A stretch of 64,000 bases of DNA from Salana multivorans (GCF_003751805.1 NZ_RKHQ01000001.1:744001-808000); one strand, 5' to 3'. Shown: positions 35,582 to 45,796, numbered from the stretch's first letter. The notes: generated by a model not told the origin, from the letters alone. Program-made: numbers and translations.

Positions 35582-36898
35582 TCAGGCCTGGTCCGCGAGC
35601 ATCTGGTTGATCTCCTTCTGCGCCGCATCGAGCGCGTCGGCGGCCGGGATGTCGCCGCGCATCGCGAGCGAGATCTGCTGGCGAAGGATCGTGCCCATCG
35701 ACGAGTTGAACTGCACCGGGATGAGCGCCTTCGCGCGGCTCAGCGACTCGAACGCGAGAACCTTGGCGTCACCGTTCACCGTGCCGTCCGACTCCGAGAA
35801 GTACGGGTCGTCCGCCGAGGCGATCGTGGACGGGAAGACGCTCACGATCTTGCCGAAGGCGTTCTGGTTGTCGGCGTTGGTGACGAACTGCGCGAAGGCG
35901 CGGGCCGTCGCGATGTTCTTGCTCTGGGCCGAGACGCCGACGCCCTGGACGTAGAGCGAGGGGACGTCGAGCGCCGCGTTGATGGCGATCTTGCCCTCCA
36001 GGCTGGGGTTGTCCTTGGTGAAGTTCGCGTACGCCGGGGCACCACCCGTCGACCACGCGACCTGGCCCTGGGTGAACATCGTCGAGTTGCCCAGGTAGTC
36101 GTCGTTCAGGACCGAGTTCGGCAGCAGGCCCTCCTGGTACGCCGTGACGTAGCGCTCGACGATCTCAGCGGCCTCCGGCGTGGCGAACGTGAACTCGGTG
36201 CCCTCGGCGTTGATGACCTCGATGCCGGCGCGGGCGAAGTCCTCGACCCCCGGCGCGCGGCTCATGAGGTAGCTGTCCGTGCAGTTCTCGCTGTAGGTCT
36301 TCGCCTGGTCGAAGAGCTCGGCGTCGGTCGTCGGCAGCTTTGCCGGGTCGAGGCCGCACGCGGTCATGAGCTCGGTGTTCCAGTAGTTGATGTCCGTGTT
36401 GAGGTACCACGGGTAGGCCCACGTGCCGTCGAGGCCCGGGAACTGGTAGGCCTCGATACCGCCGGCCACGTAGACGTCGCCCATGCCGGGGTCCGACTCG
36501 GCCAGGTTGTCGAGCATGTCGACCTTCGCGAGCGGCAGGGCGAAGTCGGGGGGCAGGTTGATGACGTCGGGCAGCGAGTTCGACGCGGCCTGGGTGAGGA
36601 CCTTCTGGTCGTACCCGTCACCCGGCTGGTCCTGGAGCGTCACCTTCGCCCCCGGGTGGGCCTCCTCGAACGCCGCGATGACGCCGTCGAGGTAGTCCTG
36701 GAAGGTCGGGGTGAGCGACCAGGTCTGGAACGTGATCGACCCGGTGATCTCGCCGTCACCGCCGCCGTCGCCGCCGGACGTGGAGCCGCCACCGCCGCCG
36801 CCGTCGCCGCACGCGGCCATTCCGAGCGCGAGGCCCGCGGCAGCGAGCACGGCGACGCCGCGTCCGATCCGCGTGCGAGCAGCCTGCGTCTGCACCAT
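35582..36898 (-). CDS. Oligosaccharide ABC transporter substrate-binding lipoprotein
   Basis: 438 residues. Signal peptide MVQTQAARTRIGRGVAVLAAAGLALGMAAC with lipobox MAAC, a Gly/Ser/Asp spacer, then a family 1 solute-binding protein (ITFQTWSLTPTFQDYLDGVIAAFEEAHPG; WAYPWYLNTDINYWN; GQVAWSTGGAPAYANF). Extracellular, membrane-anchored receptor of the mannoside importer. The ATG at 36898 is chosen because AAGGAG precedes it and the signal peptide starts here. First gene of the operon that ends at 25906; divergent from the LacI regulator. Confidence 0.93.
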   Translation of the reverse strand: MVQTQAARTRIGRGVAVLAAAGLALGMAACGDGGGGGGSTSGGDGGGDGEITGSITFQTWSLTPTFQDYLDGVIAAFEEAHPGAKVTLQDQPGDGYDQKVLTQAASNSLPDVINLPPDFALPLAKVDMLDNLAESDPGMGDVYVAGGIEAYQFPGLDGTWAYPWYLNTDINYWNTELMTACGLDPAKLPTTDAELFDQAKTYSENCTDSYLMSRAPGVEDFARAGIEVINAEGTEFTFATPEAAEIVERYVTAYQEGLLPNSVLNDDYLGNSTMFTQGQVAWSTGGAPAYANFTKDNPSLEGKIAINAALDVPSLYVQGVGVSAQSKNIATARAFAQFVTNADNQNAFGKIVSVFPSTIASADDPYFSESDGTVNGDAKVLAFESLSRAKALIPVQFNSSMGTILRQQISLAMRGDIPAADALDAAQKEINQMLADQA

Positions 36899-37022
36899 CT
36901 CAAACTCCTTCGTTTGTGGCGCCGGACCCGCGGATCTACCCGTAGGACTGACGCGCTTCAGTTGAGGTGACGCCCGACCCACCAACGGTAGTGAGTCGGC
37001 CGCTGCGTCGGGACGTTAGCGA

Positions 37023-37038
37023 ACTTAACCGCGTAAGT
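37023..37038. promoter_or_regulatory. Candidate LacI operator 1
   Basis: ACTTAACCGCGTAAGT: 5-bp arms ACTTA/TAAGT around a CG-centred core, the form of LacI-family sites, in the gap between the transporter operon and lacI. Confidence 0.5.
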
Positions 37039-37048
37039 CGAGACCCCG

Positions 37049-37078
37049 GTTGACCGAAACCGCCCGTTCGGTGGAACC
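37049..37078. promoter_or_regulatory. Candidate operator 2 (ACCGAA-N8-TTCGGT)
   Basis: ACCGAA (37053-37058) and TTCGGT (37067-37072), extended by GGTT and AACC outside, make a 30-bp imperfect palindrome 14-26 bp before the lacI -10 box. It could be the regulator's own site. Confidence 0.45.
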
Positions 37079-37091
37079 GTGACCGAAGCGT

Positions 37092-37097
37092 TATCGT
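37092..37097 (+). promoter_or_regulatory. -10 box of a leaderless promoter for the lacI-type gene
   Basis: TATCGT, then 6 nt, then the GTG start at 37104; no Shine-Dalgarno sequence. Confidence 0.5.
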
Positions 37098-37103
37098 CGG
37101 GAC

Positions 37104-38138
37104 GTGGGGAAGGCCGCGCGAGTGACCAGTGCCGACGTCGCGCATCGCGCCGGCGTCTCGACCAGCGCCGTCTCCTACGCCTTCAACGGACGACCCGGGA
37201 TCTCGGACGAGACGCGGGCCCGCATCCACGCCGCGGCCAAGGAGCTGGGCTGGCGCCCGAACTCCGCGGCGCGCGCGCTGACCGGGGCGCGGGCCGGGCT
37301 CGTCGGGCTCGTCATCAAGCGACCGGCGCGCTCGCTCGGCACCGAGGCGTTCTACGCGGACCTGATCGCCGGGCTCCAGGCCGGGCTGCAGGAGCAGCAC
37401 GTCGCGCTCTCGCTGCTCGTGGCCTCCGACCTGGAGGACGAGCTCGCGATCTACCGCGAGTGGACCCGCGACCGGCGCGTCGACGGCGTCGTGCTCACCG
37501 ACCCCCGCCAGGGCGATGCGCGCCTCGACCTGCTCGCCGCCCTCGGGCTGCCGGCCGTCGTGCTCGGCAACCACCCCTCGCCGCCCGGCCAGGCGCCGAC
37601 GGTCTGGATCGACGACGGCGCCGTCACCACGTCGCTGCTGGAGTACCTGTGGGCGCTCGGTCACCGGCGCATCGCGCGGGTCTCGGGGCCTGAGAAGTAC
37701 GAGCACACGCTGCGCCGGACCAACGCGATGGCCGCGTTCCTCGCCGAGCGCGACGCTGCGCCCGCCGAGGTGATCGCGACCGACTACTCCGAGTCGGAGG
37801 GCGCCCACGCGGCGCGCTACCTGCTCTCGCGCCCGGCGCCGCCGACCGCCGTGGTGTTCGACTCCGACGTGCTCGCCGTCGCCGGGCTCGGGGTGGCGCA
37901 GGAGATGGGGGTCCGCGTGCCGCGGGACCTGTCGATCGCGTCGTTCGACGACTCGGCCATGGCGCGGCTGGTCCGCCCGCGGCTCACGACGATGAGCCGC
38001 GACACCGTCGAGTTCGGCGAGCGGGCGGCCCGGCTGCTGCTGCGCCAGCTCGACGCCGACGGGCCGGTGGCGTCGGAGCCCGGGCCGGTCGTGACGCTCT
38101 CGGTCCGCGACTCGACGGCCCCGCCGGCGGCGCGCTGA
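37104..38138 (+). CDS. LacI-family transcriptional regulator
   Basis: 344 residues. N-terminal LacI helix-turn-helix and hinge (VTSADVAHRAGVSTSAVSYAFNGRPGISDETRARIHAAAKELGWRPN compressed: residues 6-52), with the hinge helix NSAARALTG, then a periplasmic-binding-protein-like sensor domain (VGLVIKRP; VDGVVLTDPR; VVFDSDVLAVAGLGVAQEMG; ASFDDSAMARLVRPRLTTM). It should repress the divergent mannoside operon until a mannose-derived ligand binds. Leaderless-type GTG start. Convergent with the PH-domain gene across the repeat array. Confidence 0.92.
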   Translation: MGKAARVTSADVAHRAGVSTSAVSYAFNGRPGISDETRARIHAAAKELGWRPNSAARALTGARAGLVGLVIKRPARSLGTEAFYADLIAGLQAGLQEQHVALSLLVASDLEDELAIYREWTRDRRVDGVVLTDPRQGDARLDLLAALGLPAVVLGNHPSPPGQAPTVWIDDGAVTTSLLEYLWALGHRRIARVSGPEKYEHTLRRTNAMAAFLAERDAAPAEVIATDYSESEGAHAARYLLSRPAPPTAVVFDSDVLAVAGLGVAQEMGVRVPRDLSIASFDDSAMARLVRPRLTTMSRDTVEFGERAARLLLRQLDADGPVASEPGPVVTLSVRDSTAPPAAR

Positions 38139-38895
38139 GGTCGGACGGTTCGGGTGCGGGTCCGGTGTGCTGTGCGGCCGACGCGGCGCGGCCGTGGCCA
38201 CCGCCACCGCCGTGACCACGTCCGGACCGGATCGAACCCGGGACCCGGCCCCACCGTGGCCACCGCCTCCCCGGTGACCACGCCACAACCGGCTCGCACC
38301 CGGGACCCGGCCCCACGGTGACCACCGCCACCCCGGTGCCCGCGCCACAACCGGATCACACCCGACACCCGGCCCCACGGTGGCCACCGCGGCAGGGTCG
38401 ATAGCGCCACAGCGACCGATCCAGGGTCACGACGCCCATGTCCACACCCAGACCGGGTCACACCCGGGACCCGGCCCCACCGGGGCCACCGCCACCCCGG
38501 TGACCACACCAGAACCGGATCACACCAGGGACCCGGCCCCACGGTGGCCACCGCGGCAGGGTCGATAGCGCCACAGCAACCACTCCGAGGCCACGGCGCC
38601 CATGTCCACACCCAGACCGGGTCACACCCGGGACCCGGCCCCACCGTGGCCACCGCCACCCCGGTGACCACACCAGAACCGGGTCACACCAGGGACCCGG
38701 CCCCACGGTGGCCACCGCGGGCGCAGGGTCGACAGCGCCACAGCAACCAGTCCAGGGTCACGGCGCCCGTGTCCACACCCAGACCGGGTCGCACCCGGGA
38801 CCCGGCCCCACCGGGGCCATCGCGGGCGCGGGGGCCACGCCCGGACGGGGTCGGAGGCCAACTGCGGGCCCCAGCGGGCCGCGGTCTGGGCCGCC
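38139..38895. repeat. Higher-order GC-rich repeat array, non-coding, 757-bp gap
   Basis: The motif GACCCGGCCCCAC recurs eight times. Its GG positions (38247, 38309, 38371, 38473, 38535, 38637, 38699, 38804) give intervals of 62, 62, 102, 62, 102, 62 and 105 bp. So a 62-bp unit and a 102-bp unit alternate as a composite repeat of about 164 bp, copied roughly three times with few differences. Most motif copies are followed by the palindrome GGTGGCCACC or a close variant. Because 62 and 164 are not multiples of 3, open frames through it do not keep phase, so it is not a coding repeat. It lies between two convergent genes and contains no gene. Confidence 0.9.
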
Positions 38896-40560
38896 TCAGG
38901 GGGTCGGGAGCATCCAGCGCTCGGGGCCGGCGCTGCGACGCGCGGCGCGGGCGCGCTCCGACTGCTCCGCCAGCAGGTCGGCGGCCACGGCCGGGTCGAC
39001 GTGCGGCAGCGTCGGCTCCAGGTCGCCCGAGCTGTGGGCGTGGAACGACACGAGCCGCAGCCGACGCTCGAGCGGCCCCTGGGAGATGCCGAGCGACTGC
39101 GTCCGCTCGTGCGGGACCAGATCGAGCTGACGGTAGATCCGACCCCGCCGGATCGCCAGCAGCGACGGCACGACCCGGAAGCCGTTGCGACGCCAGGCCA
39201 GCGGGTCGACCCACCGGGCGCGACGCGGCGAGATGGTCCAGCCGTCGTCGGAGCCGCTGCCCACCATGCCCGTGACGAGGGTCTGCGCATCGTCGTCGGT
39301 GATCCCCGGCAGCGCGAGGCGCACGACCCGCAGCACCTCCTCCCGGCCGCCGACGGGCAGCAGCACGTCGGGGAGCACCGCCGACGCGTCGCCGGACTCG
39401 CTCCCCGTCCCGCCGGTCGCCAGCGACAGCGAGACGCGCCACCAGCCGCGCGTGCGCCACAGCGGCCCCTGGGAGATGCCGATGCCCTGGATCCGGCCCG
39501 GCGGAATGGTCTGCGCCCGCGTCTCGAGCAGCCCGGACCTGACCCGCAGCCCGTCCGGCGAGACCGCGAGCCGGAAGCCGAACTCGCGCGAGAACCGGGA
39601 CCACAGGTAGGACAGGACGCCGAGCAGACCGAACAGCCAGCCGAACAGGAACTCCGTGCTCCGCAGCGAGATCGCGAAGCCCGTCAGGACGCCGGCGAAC
39701 ACGACGAACGCGAGCGTCAGTCCGTTGAGGGCGAGCGAGCCGACGAGCCGGCCCGGCGGAACCGACAGCACCTCGCGCTCCGGGGCCTCCGGCGCCAGCG
39801 CGACGCGGACGGGCGCCTCGCGCCCGCCGGCAGCGAGCCTCCTCGCTCCCGCGCCGCCCGACGCCCCCGCGGCGACCAGGTCGTCATCGCCGAGGCCGCC
39901 AGCGCTGCCGTCGCCACCGTCCTCGGGACCGCCGCCGTCACCACCGTCGCCGAGGTCGTCCGCCACGGGGACCGAGACGTCGAGCCCCGCGGCGCGCGCG
40001 AGGATCTCGTTCCGCACGGCCCGGGCCTCGTCGTGGGTCAGGTAGGCGAGCCGCAGGTTGGCCTCCGCCCCGCCCGCCGACTCGATCGTGATCGCGGCGA
40101 AGCCGAACAGCCGACCGAGGATCGGCTGCGTCACCTCGACGGCCTGGATCCGCGTGAGCCGCGAGGCGCGCTCCCGCCGGAACAGGACACCGCTGCGCAT
40201 GAGGACCGCGTCGTCGGTGATCGCGTAGGACAGCCGCCGCCACGCGACGTAGGAGTAGGCGAGCGAGATCAGGATGCCGACCGCGATCCCGGCCGCGACC
40301 AGGCCCACCAGCGTGAGGCCGGGCAGCGGCGCGCGGGCGAGGTCGTCGGCCACCTGGAACAGCACGATCGCGAAGAGCGCGGCCGCGAACTTCCACGCCG
40401 TGAGCAGCGGCGTGATCCGGTGGACGCGCCGCCACTGCGGCTCGCCCGCCCCGGTCGGCATCGCTGGGTCGGTCGAGTCGACCGACTCGCCCGCGCCGTT
40501 CGGTCCGGCCGCTCCGGGTGCCGTCGCCGGTTTGCCGGGCTCGGGCTCCCGCCGGCTCAC
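38896..40560 (-). CDS. PH-domain membrane protein, YdbT-like
   Basis: 554 residues. A Pro/Gly-rich N-terminal tail is followed by pairs of membrane helices and three bacterial PH (bPH2/DUF304) segments: AITDDAVLMRSGVLFRRER.SRLTRIQAVEVTQPILGRLFG; LAVSPDGLRVRSGLLETRAQTIPPGRIQGIGISQGPLWR; and IYRQLDLVPHERTQSLGISQGPLERRL. An acidic/Gly-rich loop (GDGGDGGGPEDGGDGSAGG) lies between the first two. Family function is unknown; YdbS-YdbT pairs are reported to influence resistance to envelope-active compounds in Bacillus. The GTG at 40560 overlaps the preceding PH gene by 4 nt. Confidence 0.88.
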   Translation of the reverse strand: MSRREPEPGKPATAPGAAGPNGAGESVDSTDPAMPTGAGEPQWRRVHRITPLLTAWKFAAALFAIVLFQVADDLARAPLPGLTLVGLVAAGIAVGILISLAYSYVAWRRLSYAITDDAVLMRSGVLFRRERASRLTRIQAVEVTQPILGRLFGFAAITIESAGGAEANLRLAYLTHDEARAVRNEILARAAGLDVSVPVADDLGDGGDGGGPEDGGDGSAGGLGDDDLVAAGASGGAGARRLAAGGREAPVRVALAPEAPEREVLSVPPGRLVGSLALNGLTLAFVVFAGVLTGFAISLRSTEFLFGWLFGLLGVLSYLWSRFSREFGFRLAVSPDGLRVRSGLLETRAQTIPPGRIQGIGISQGPLWRTRGWWRVSLSLATGGTGSESGDASAVLPDVLLPVGGREEVLRVVRLALPGITDDDAQTLVTGMVGSGSDDGWTISPRRARWVDPLAWRRNGFRVVPSLLAIRRGRIYRQLDLVPHERTQSLGISQGPLERRLRLVSFHAHSSGDLEPTLPHVDPAVAADLLAEQSERARAARRSAGPERWMLPTP

Positions 40561-41069
40561 AGCCCCGCCAGTCGTGCCTCGCCGAGCTGCGTCAGCCGGT
40601 CCTTCACGCGCGCGGCCTCGGCCTCCGGCAGCCCGGGGATGGTCGCGTCCGTGCTCGCCGACGCCGTGTGGAGCTTGACCTCGGCGATCCCGAGCTTGCG
40701 CGTGAGCGGACCCGAGGACACGTCCGTGAACTGCATCCGGCCGTACGGCACGGCGACCAGCGAGCGGAACATGACGCCCCGGCGGACCAGCAGGTCGTCC
40801 TCCCGCTCGGCGTACCCGTACGCGCGCACCTGTCGCGGCACGAGCCAGGCGATCCAGGCGCCAAGGAGGGCGAGGACGGCGGCGGCGCTCCACACCCACC
40901 CACCGAAGATCACGCCGAGCACGACCGCGCCGACGAACGGGATGCCGAGCCAGATCGCACCCGTGACGTAGCGGGCGGTGGTCAGCTTCGGGGACACCCG
41001 GTTCCACGTGACGCCGCTGGGCGCGAACGGGTCCTCCGAGCCGCCCGGCGGGGCTGGTTCGTTGCTCAT
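40557..41069 (-). CDS. PH-domain membrane protein, YdbS-like
   Basis: 170 residues: an acidic/Pro N-terminal tail, two membrane helices (IWLGIPFVGAVVLGVIFGG and WSAAAVLALLGAWIAWLV), then one bPH2 domain (YAEREDDLLVRRGVMFRSLVAVPYGRMQFTDVSSGPLTRKLGIAEVKLHTAS). Forms a translationally coupled pair with the larger YdbT-like gene. CACGAT lies 6 nt before the ATG, a weak match to the leaderless -10 pattern; GGAG in the gap is an alternative Shine-Dalgarno sequence. Confidence 0.9.
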   Translation of the reverse strand: MSNEPAPPGGSEDPFAPSGVTWNRVSPKLTTARYVTGAIWLGIPFVGAVVLGVIFGGWVWSAAAVLALLGAWIAWLVPRQVRAYGYAEREDDLLVRRGVMFRSLVAVPYGRMQFTDVSSGPLTRKLGIAEVKLHTASASTDATIPGLPEAEAARVKDRLTQLGEARLAGL

Positions 41070-41099
41070 CGCTCCATCGTGCCAGGCGCGGCCGACATC

Positions 41100-41564
41100 T
41101 CAGGCGGCGGTGCCGGGCGGAGCCGTCGGGTCGTCGTCGTCCGTCACCTCGCACCAGTGCTGGACCAGGAGGGCGACGACGACGAGGCCGACGGCGAGCG
41201 CCGCCGTGACGGCCCCGACGACGACGTCCGACCGCGCCGCGGCGGCGCCGAGCTGGTCGAGCAGCGCCACGACCTGGGCGAGGCCGGCGCCGACCATCGC
41301 GGCGCCGACGAACGCGCCCGACACCGCGAGCGCGGCCACCCGGGACGCGGCGATCGCATCCATCGACGACTTCCCCGCGACGAACGAGCGCACGCGCCAG
41401 CCGAGCACGAGCAGGACGAGGGCGAACGCCCCGACCAGCACGGGGATGATCGCCGGCGGCGGCAGCACGATGCCGCTGGACTGCAGCCAGCGCAGCGCGA
41501 GGAGGACGACGACGAACGCGCTCACCGCCGTCCCGGCGAGGGGAAGCGCTCGCGCCTTGATCAT
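41100..41564 (-). CDS. DUF3180 membrane protein
   Basis: 154 residues with four predicted membrane helices (AVSAFVVVLLALRWL; AIIPVLVGAFALVLLVLGW; VAALAVSGAFVGAAMVGAGL; VVVGAVTAALAVGLVVVALL). DUF3180 genes commonly follow folK in actinobacteria, which is how this position helps identify the gene before it. The SRVAALAVSGAFVGA helix is the most recognisable part. Start ATG at 41564, 28 nt after the upstream stop. Function unknown. Confidence 0.86.
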   Translation of the reverse strand: MIKARALPLAGTAVSAFVVVLLALRWLQSSGIVLPPPAIIPVLVGAFALVLLVLGWRVRSFVAGKSSMDAIAASRVAALAVSGAFVGAAMVGAGLAQVVALLDQLGAAAARSDVVVGAVTAALAVGLVVVALLVQHWCEVTDDDDPTAPPGTAA

Positions 41565-41592
41565 CGCCGGTTCACCCCGGTGACCGCGCGGC

Positions 41593-43407
41593 TCACTCGA
41601 GCCAGTCGAGGGCGAGCCACTTGACGTCGCCGGCATCGGGGGCCGTCTGGGCGAGGACCGACACCGGCCCGCCCCCGAGCCCGGGGAGGACCGCGGCTGG
41701 CTGGAGCTGTGCCCACGGGGCGAGGACGGCCGCGCTCTGGTGCGCGCCGGGGAGCGGGAGGGTGACGCCGTTGAACTCGCCGACCATCCCCTCGATGCTC
41801 AGCACCTCGACCTCCGCCTGTCGGCCGACGACGGCGTCCTGGCACATCGCCTCGAGCTCCAGCGGCGGCTGGGTCGTGCTGATCGCGACGATGGCCGTGT
41901 AGAGCTCGCCGCCGCCGCGCACGGTCCGCGCGAGGGGCGAGACGTCGGTGACCGTGATCGCCGAGGCCGCCCGGAGCGCCCCGACGACACCGGCGAGCTG
42001 CTGCTTGCCGTCCGAGACGGTCGAGGACAGGACGAGCAGCCCCGGCAGCGGCGCGCTGCGCGAGGGTCGCCGCACGGGAGCGGCGACGGTCTGGACGGGC
42101 ACCTCGCCGAGGTGCGCCTGGTTGACGGCGTCCACCTCGAGATCGGCGTCGATCGCGTCGAGATCGTCCTGCGCCGCCTCGGCCTCGTCGTCGGTGGCCT
42201 CGTCGTCGGCCGCGAGCGCCTGGTCGGGGGTCGGCTCGGCGGCCTCGTCCGCCTCGGGCGGGATGTCCTGCGACGCCTCCGTGACCCGCGCCCACGCCGG
42301 CGGGGCGGCCTGCGCCCCGAGGCCGGCGTCCGCGGGAACGCCGAGCGCCGGCGGGACGAGCGGTGGGACGACGAGCTCGGCGTCGGGCTCGACGGCGAGC
42401 GCCGCGTGCTGCGCCGACGCGCTCACGGCGGGCTCGGCGGCGATCTCCTCGTCGGCCTCGGTCGCCAGGCGATCCGCCTCGTCGTGCTCGTCGAGCCGCT
42501 CCGCGTCCTGGATGCCCTCGACGTCGGAGGCGCTCGCCTCGTCGGCCTGCGCGACCTCCGCGAGGTGACCGACGGCGACGTCGTCACCCTCCGCGTCGTC
42601 CGCCTCGGCCGCCTCGCCGACGGCGCGCCCGGTCGCCGCGCCGACGGCGTGATCGATCTCGGCGAAGTCGTCCTGCGCCGCCTCGGCGTCGTCGTCGAAC
42701 GCCTCGTCGTCGGCCTCGACCGTCCGGTCCGGCGTCGGGACGCCCGCGGCGGCCGCCTCGTGGTGCGCCGCCTCGCTCACCCGCGGCCACGCCGGGACGG
42801 GGACGGGGGGCGCCGTCGGCTCGGGGATCCAGTCGGCGGCCGGCGACGCGGCGACGGGGGCGGCGGCAGCGACGACGGGGGCAACGGCCGGCGCGATGGC
42901 CGGCAGGGCGGCGGCGACGGCCGGCGGCTCGGCGACCGGCTCCGGCGCGTCAGCCGGCCGCGGCTCGGGCGCGAGGACCGGCTCCGGCGCCTCGCGCTCG
43001 GGAGCCGCCGCGGTGACCGCGCCCACCCCGACCGCACCAGCACCAGCACCAGCACCCTCGGACACCGGCACGACGACCGCCGACGGCGCCGTGGCCCCCG
43101 CGCGCTCGATCGACACCTCGACGGCCTGGACGGGCACGCCGAGCGAGGCCTCCGGCCGGTTGAGCAGCACGACGACCCGGGCGAGAGCGCCGTCCGTCGC
43201 GTGCACCGCCGCGGCGATCCGGTCGGCGCGCTCGGCGAGCGAGGACGTCGGCGCGGCGAGCGCCTCGGCCGCGGCCGAGGCGACGGCGGCCAGGTCCGGC
43301 TCGTGGGCCGAGTCGATGACGATGTCGGCGAGGAAGGGCTCGTGGTCGCCCGGCTCACCCAGTGCGCCGCGCCCCGCGAGGCCGAGGATTCGGTAGGTGT
43401 CGGTCAC
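41593..43407 (-). CDS. FolB-like/FolK-like fused protein with long acidic linker, probably a pseudoenzyme
   Basis: 604 residues in three parts. Residues 1-105 align with dihydroneopterin aldolase FolB (YRILGLAGRGALGEPGDHEP; SLAERADRIAAAV; VQAVEVSIER), but the catalytic Lys of HKP is replaced (LLNRPEA) and the Tyr region is deleted. Residues 446-604 align with HPPK/FolK (GLLVLSSTVSDG; TDVSPLARTVRGGGELYTAIVAI; GVTLPLPGAHQSAAVLAPWAQL): the Mg-binding DxD is ExE (AEVEVL), LPHP is LPLP, the following Arg is Ala, and the RWGPR loop is lost. Between them lies an Ala/Pro/Asp/Glu-rich linker with a duplicated module. Start GTG at 43407, 6 nt after TAGGCT. Homology is clear; enzymatic activity seems unlikely. 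Confidence 0.75.
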   Translation of the reverse strand: MTDTYRILGLAGRGALGEPGDHEPFLADIVIDSAHEPDLAAVASAAAEALAAPTSSLAERADRIAAAVHATDGALARVVVLLNRPEASLGVPVQAVEVSIERAGATAPSAVVVPVSEGAGAGAGAVGVGAVTAAAPEREAPEPVLAPEPRPADAPEPVAEPPAVAAALPAIAPAVAPVVAAAAPVAASPAADWIPEPTAPPVPVPAWPRVSEAAHHEAAAAGVPTPDRTVEADDEAFDDDAEAAQDDFAEIDHAVGAATGRAVGEAAEADDAEGDDVAVGHLAEVAQADEASASDVEGIQDAERLDEHDEADRLATEADEEIAAEPAVSASAQHAALAVEPDAELVVPPLVPPALGVPADAGLGAQAAPPAWARVTEASQDIPPEADEAAEPTPDQALAADDEATDDEAEAAQDDLDAIDADLEVDAVNQAHLGEVPVQTVAAPVRRPSRSAPLPGLLVLSSTVSDGKQQLAGVVGALRAASAITVTDVSPLARTVRGGGELYTAIVAISTTQPPLELEAMCQDAVVGRQAEVEVLSIEGMVGEFNGVTLPLPGAHQSAAVLAPWAQLQPAAVLPGLGGGPVSVLAQTAPDAGDVKWLALDWLE

Positions 43408-43413
43408 AGCGCC

Positions 43414-43419
43414 AGCCTA
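43414..43419 (-). promoter_or_regulatory. -10 box of a leaderless promoter for the FolB/FolK-like gene
   Basis: TAGGCT on the minus strand, 6 nt before the GTG start at 43407. It lies downstream of the ftsH terminator, implying independent expression. Confidence 0.55.
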
Positions 43420-43435
43420 GATCGTGGGAGCGGAT

Positions 43436-43457
43436 CCGTGTGGCGGACGCCACACGG
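43436..43457 (-). terminator. Terminator downstream of ftsH
   Basis: CCGTGTGGCG/CGCCACACGG stem (9-10 bp) in the 113-bp gap after ftsH, flanked by GGATC repeats that could extend it. A second GC-rich dyad (CGCCGGATC region) lies at about 43461-43495. Confidence 0.55.
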
Positions 43458-43520
43458 GGATCGCCGGATCCCGCCGCCCGTCCGGCGGATCGCCGGGCGG
43501 GTGCGGCGGGTGGACCGGCG

Positions 43521-45575
<2,055 letters not shown>

Positions 45576-45623
45576 GTGCGGGGTCTCTCCCCCACCCTTC
45601 TCGTAGGACACACCAGGGGCGAC

Positions 45624-45629
45624 GCTATA
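45624..45629 (-). promoter_or_regulatory. ftsH: Candidate ftsH -10 box
   Basis: TATAGC on the minus strand, about 48 nt before the ftsH ATG, leaving a leader with GGGGGAGAG. No clear -35. Confidence 0.4.
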
Positions 45630-45796
45630 CGACCCAGCCGCACGCACCCCGTCCGATGCGCCGTTGTTCGCCACGGGCAGGACGAGCGTCCGGGCGAGCA
45701 CCCGGACGAGGGCCCACGTGAGTCAACGTCGGGGTCCGGCCACCGGTTCCCGCCACCGAGCGCGACCTCGTGACGCTCCCCCTAGGGTTGACCCCC

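Noticed and set aside
37817-38715. Repetitive open frames within the repeat array (Trp/Gly/Pro-rich translations)
   Set aside because: The 62- and 164-bp periods are not multiples of 3, so copies fall in different frames, and there is no start signal.
38139-38895. CRISPR array
   Set aside because: The recurring units are 62 and 102 bp and repeat as whole blocks; there are no short identical repeats separated by unique spacers and no cas genes.
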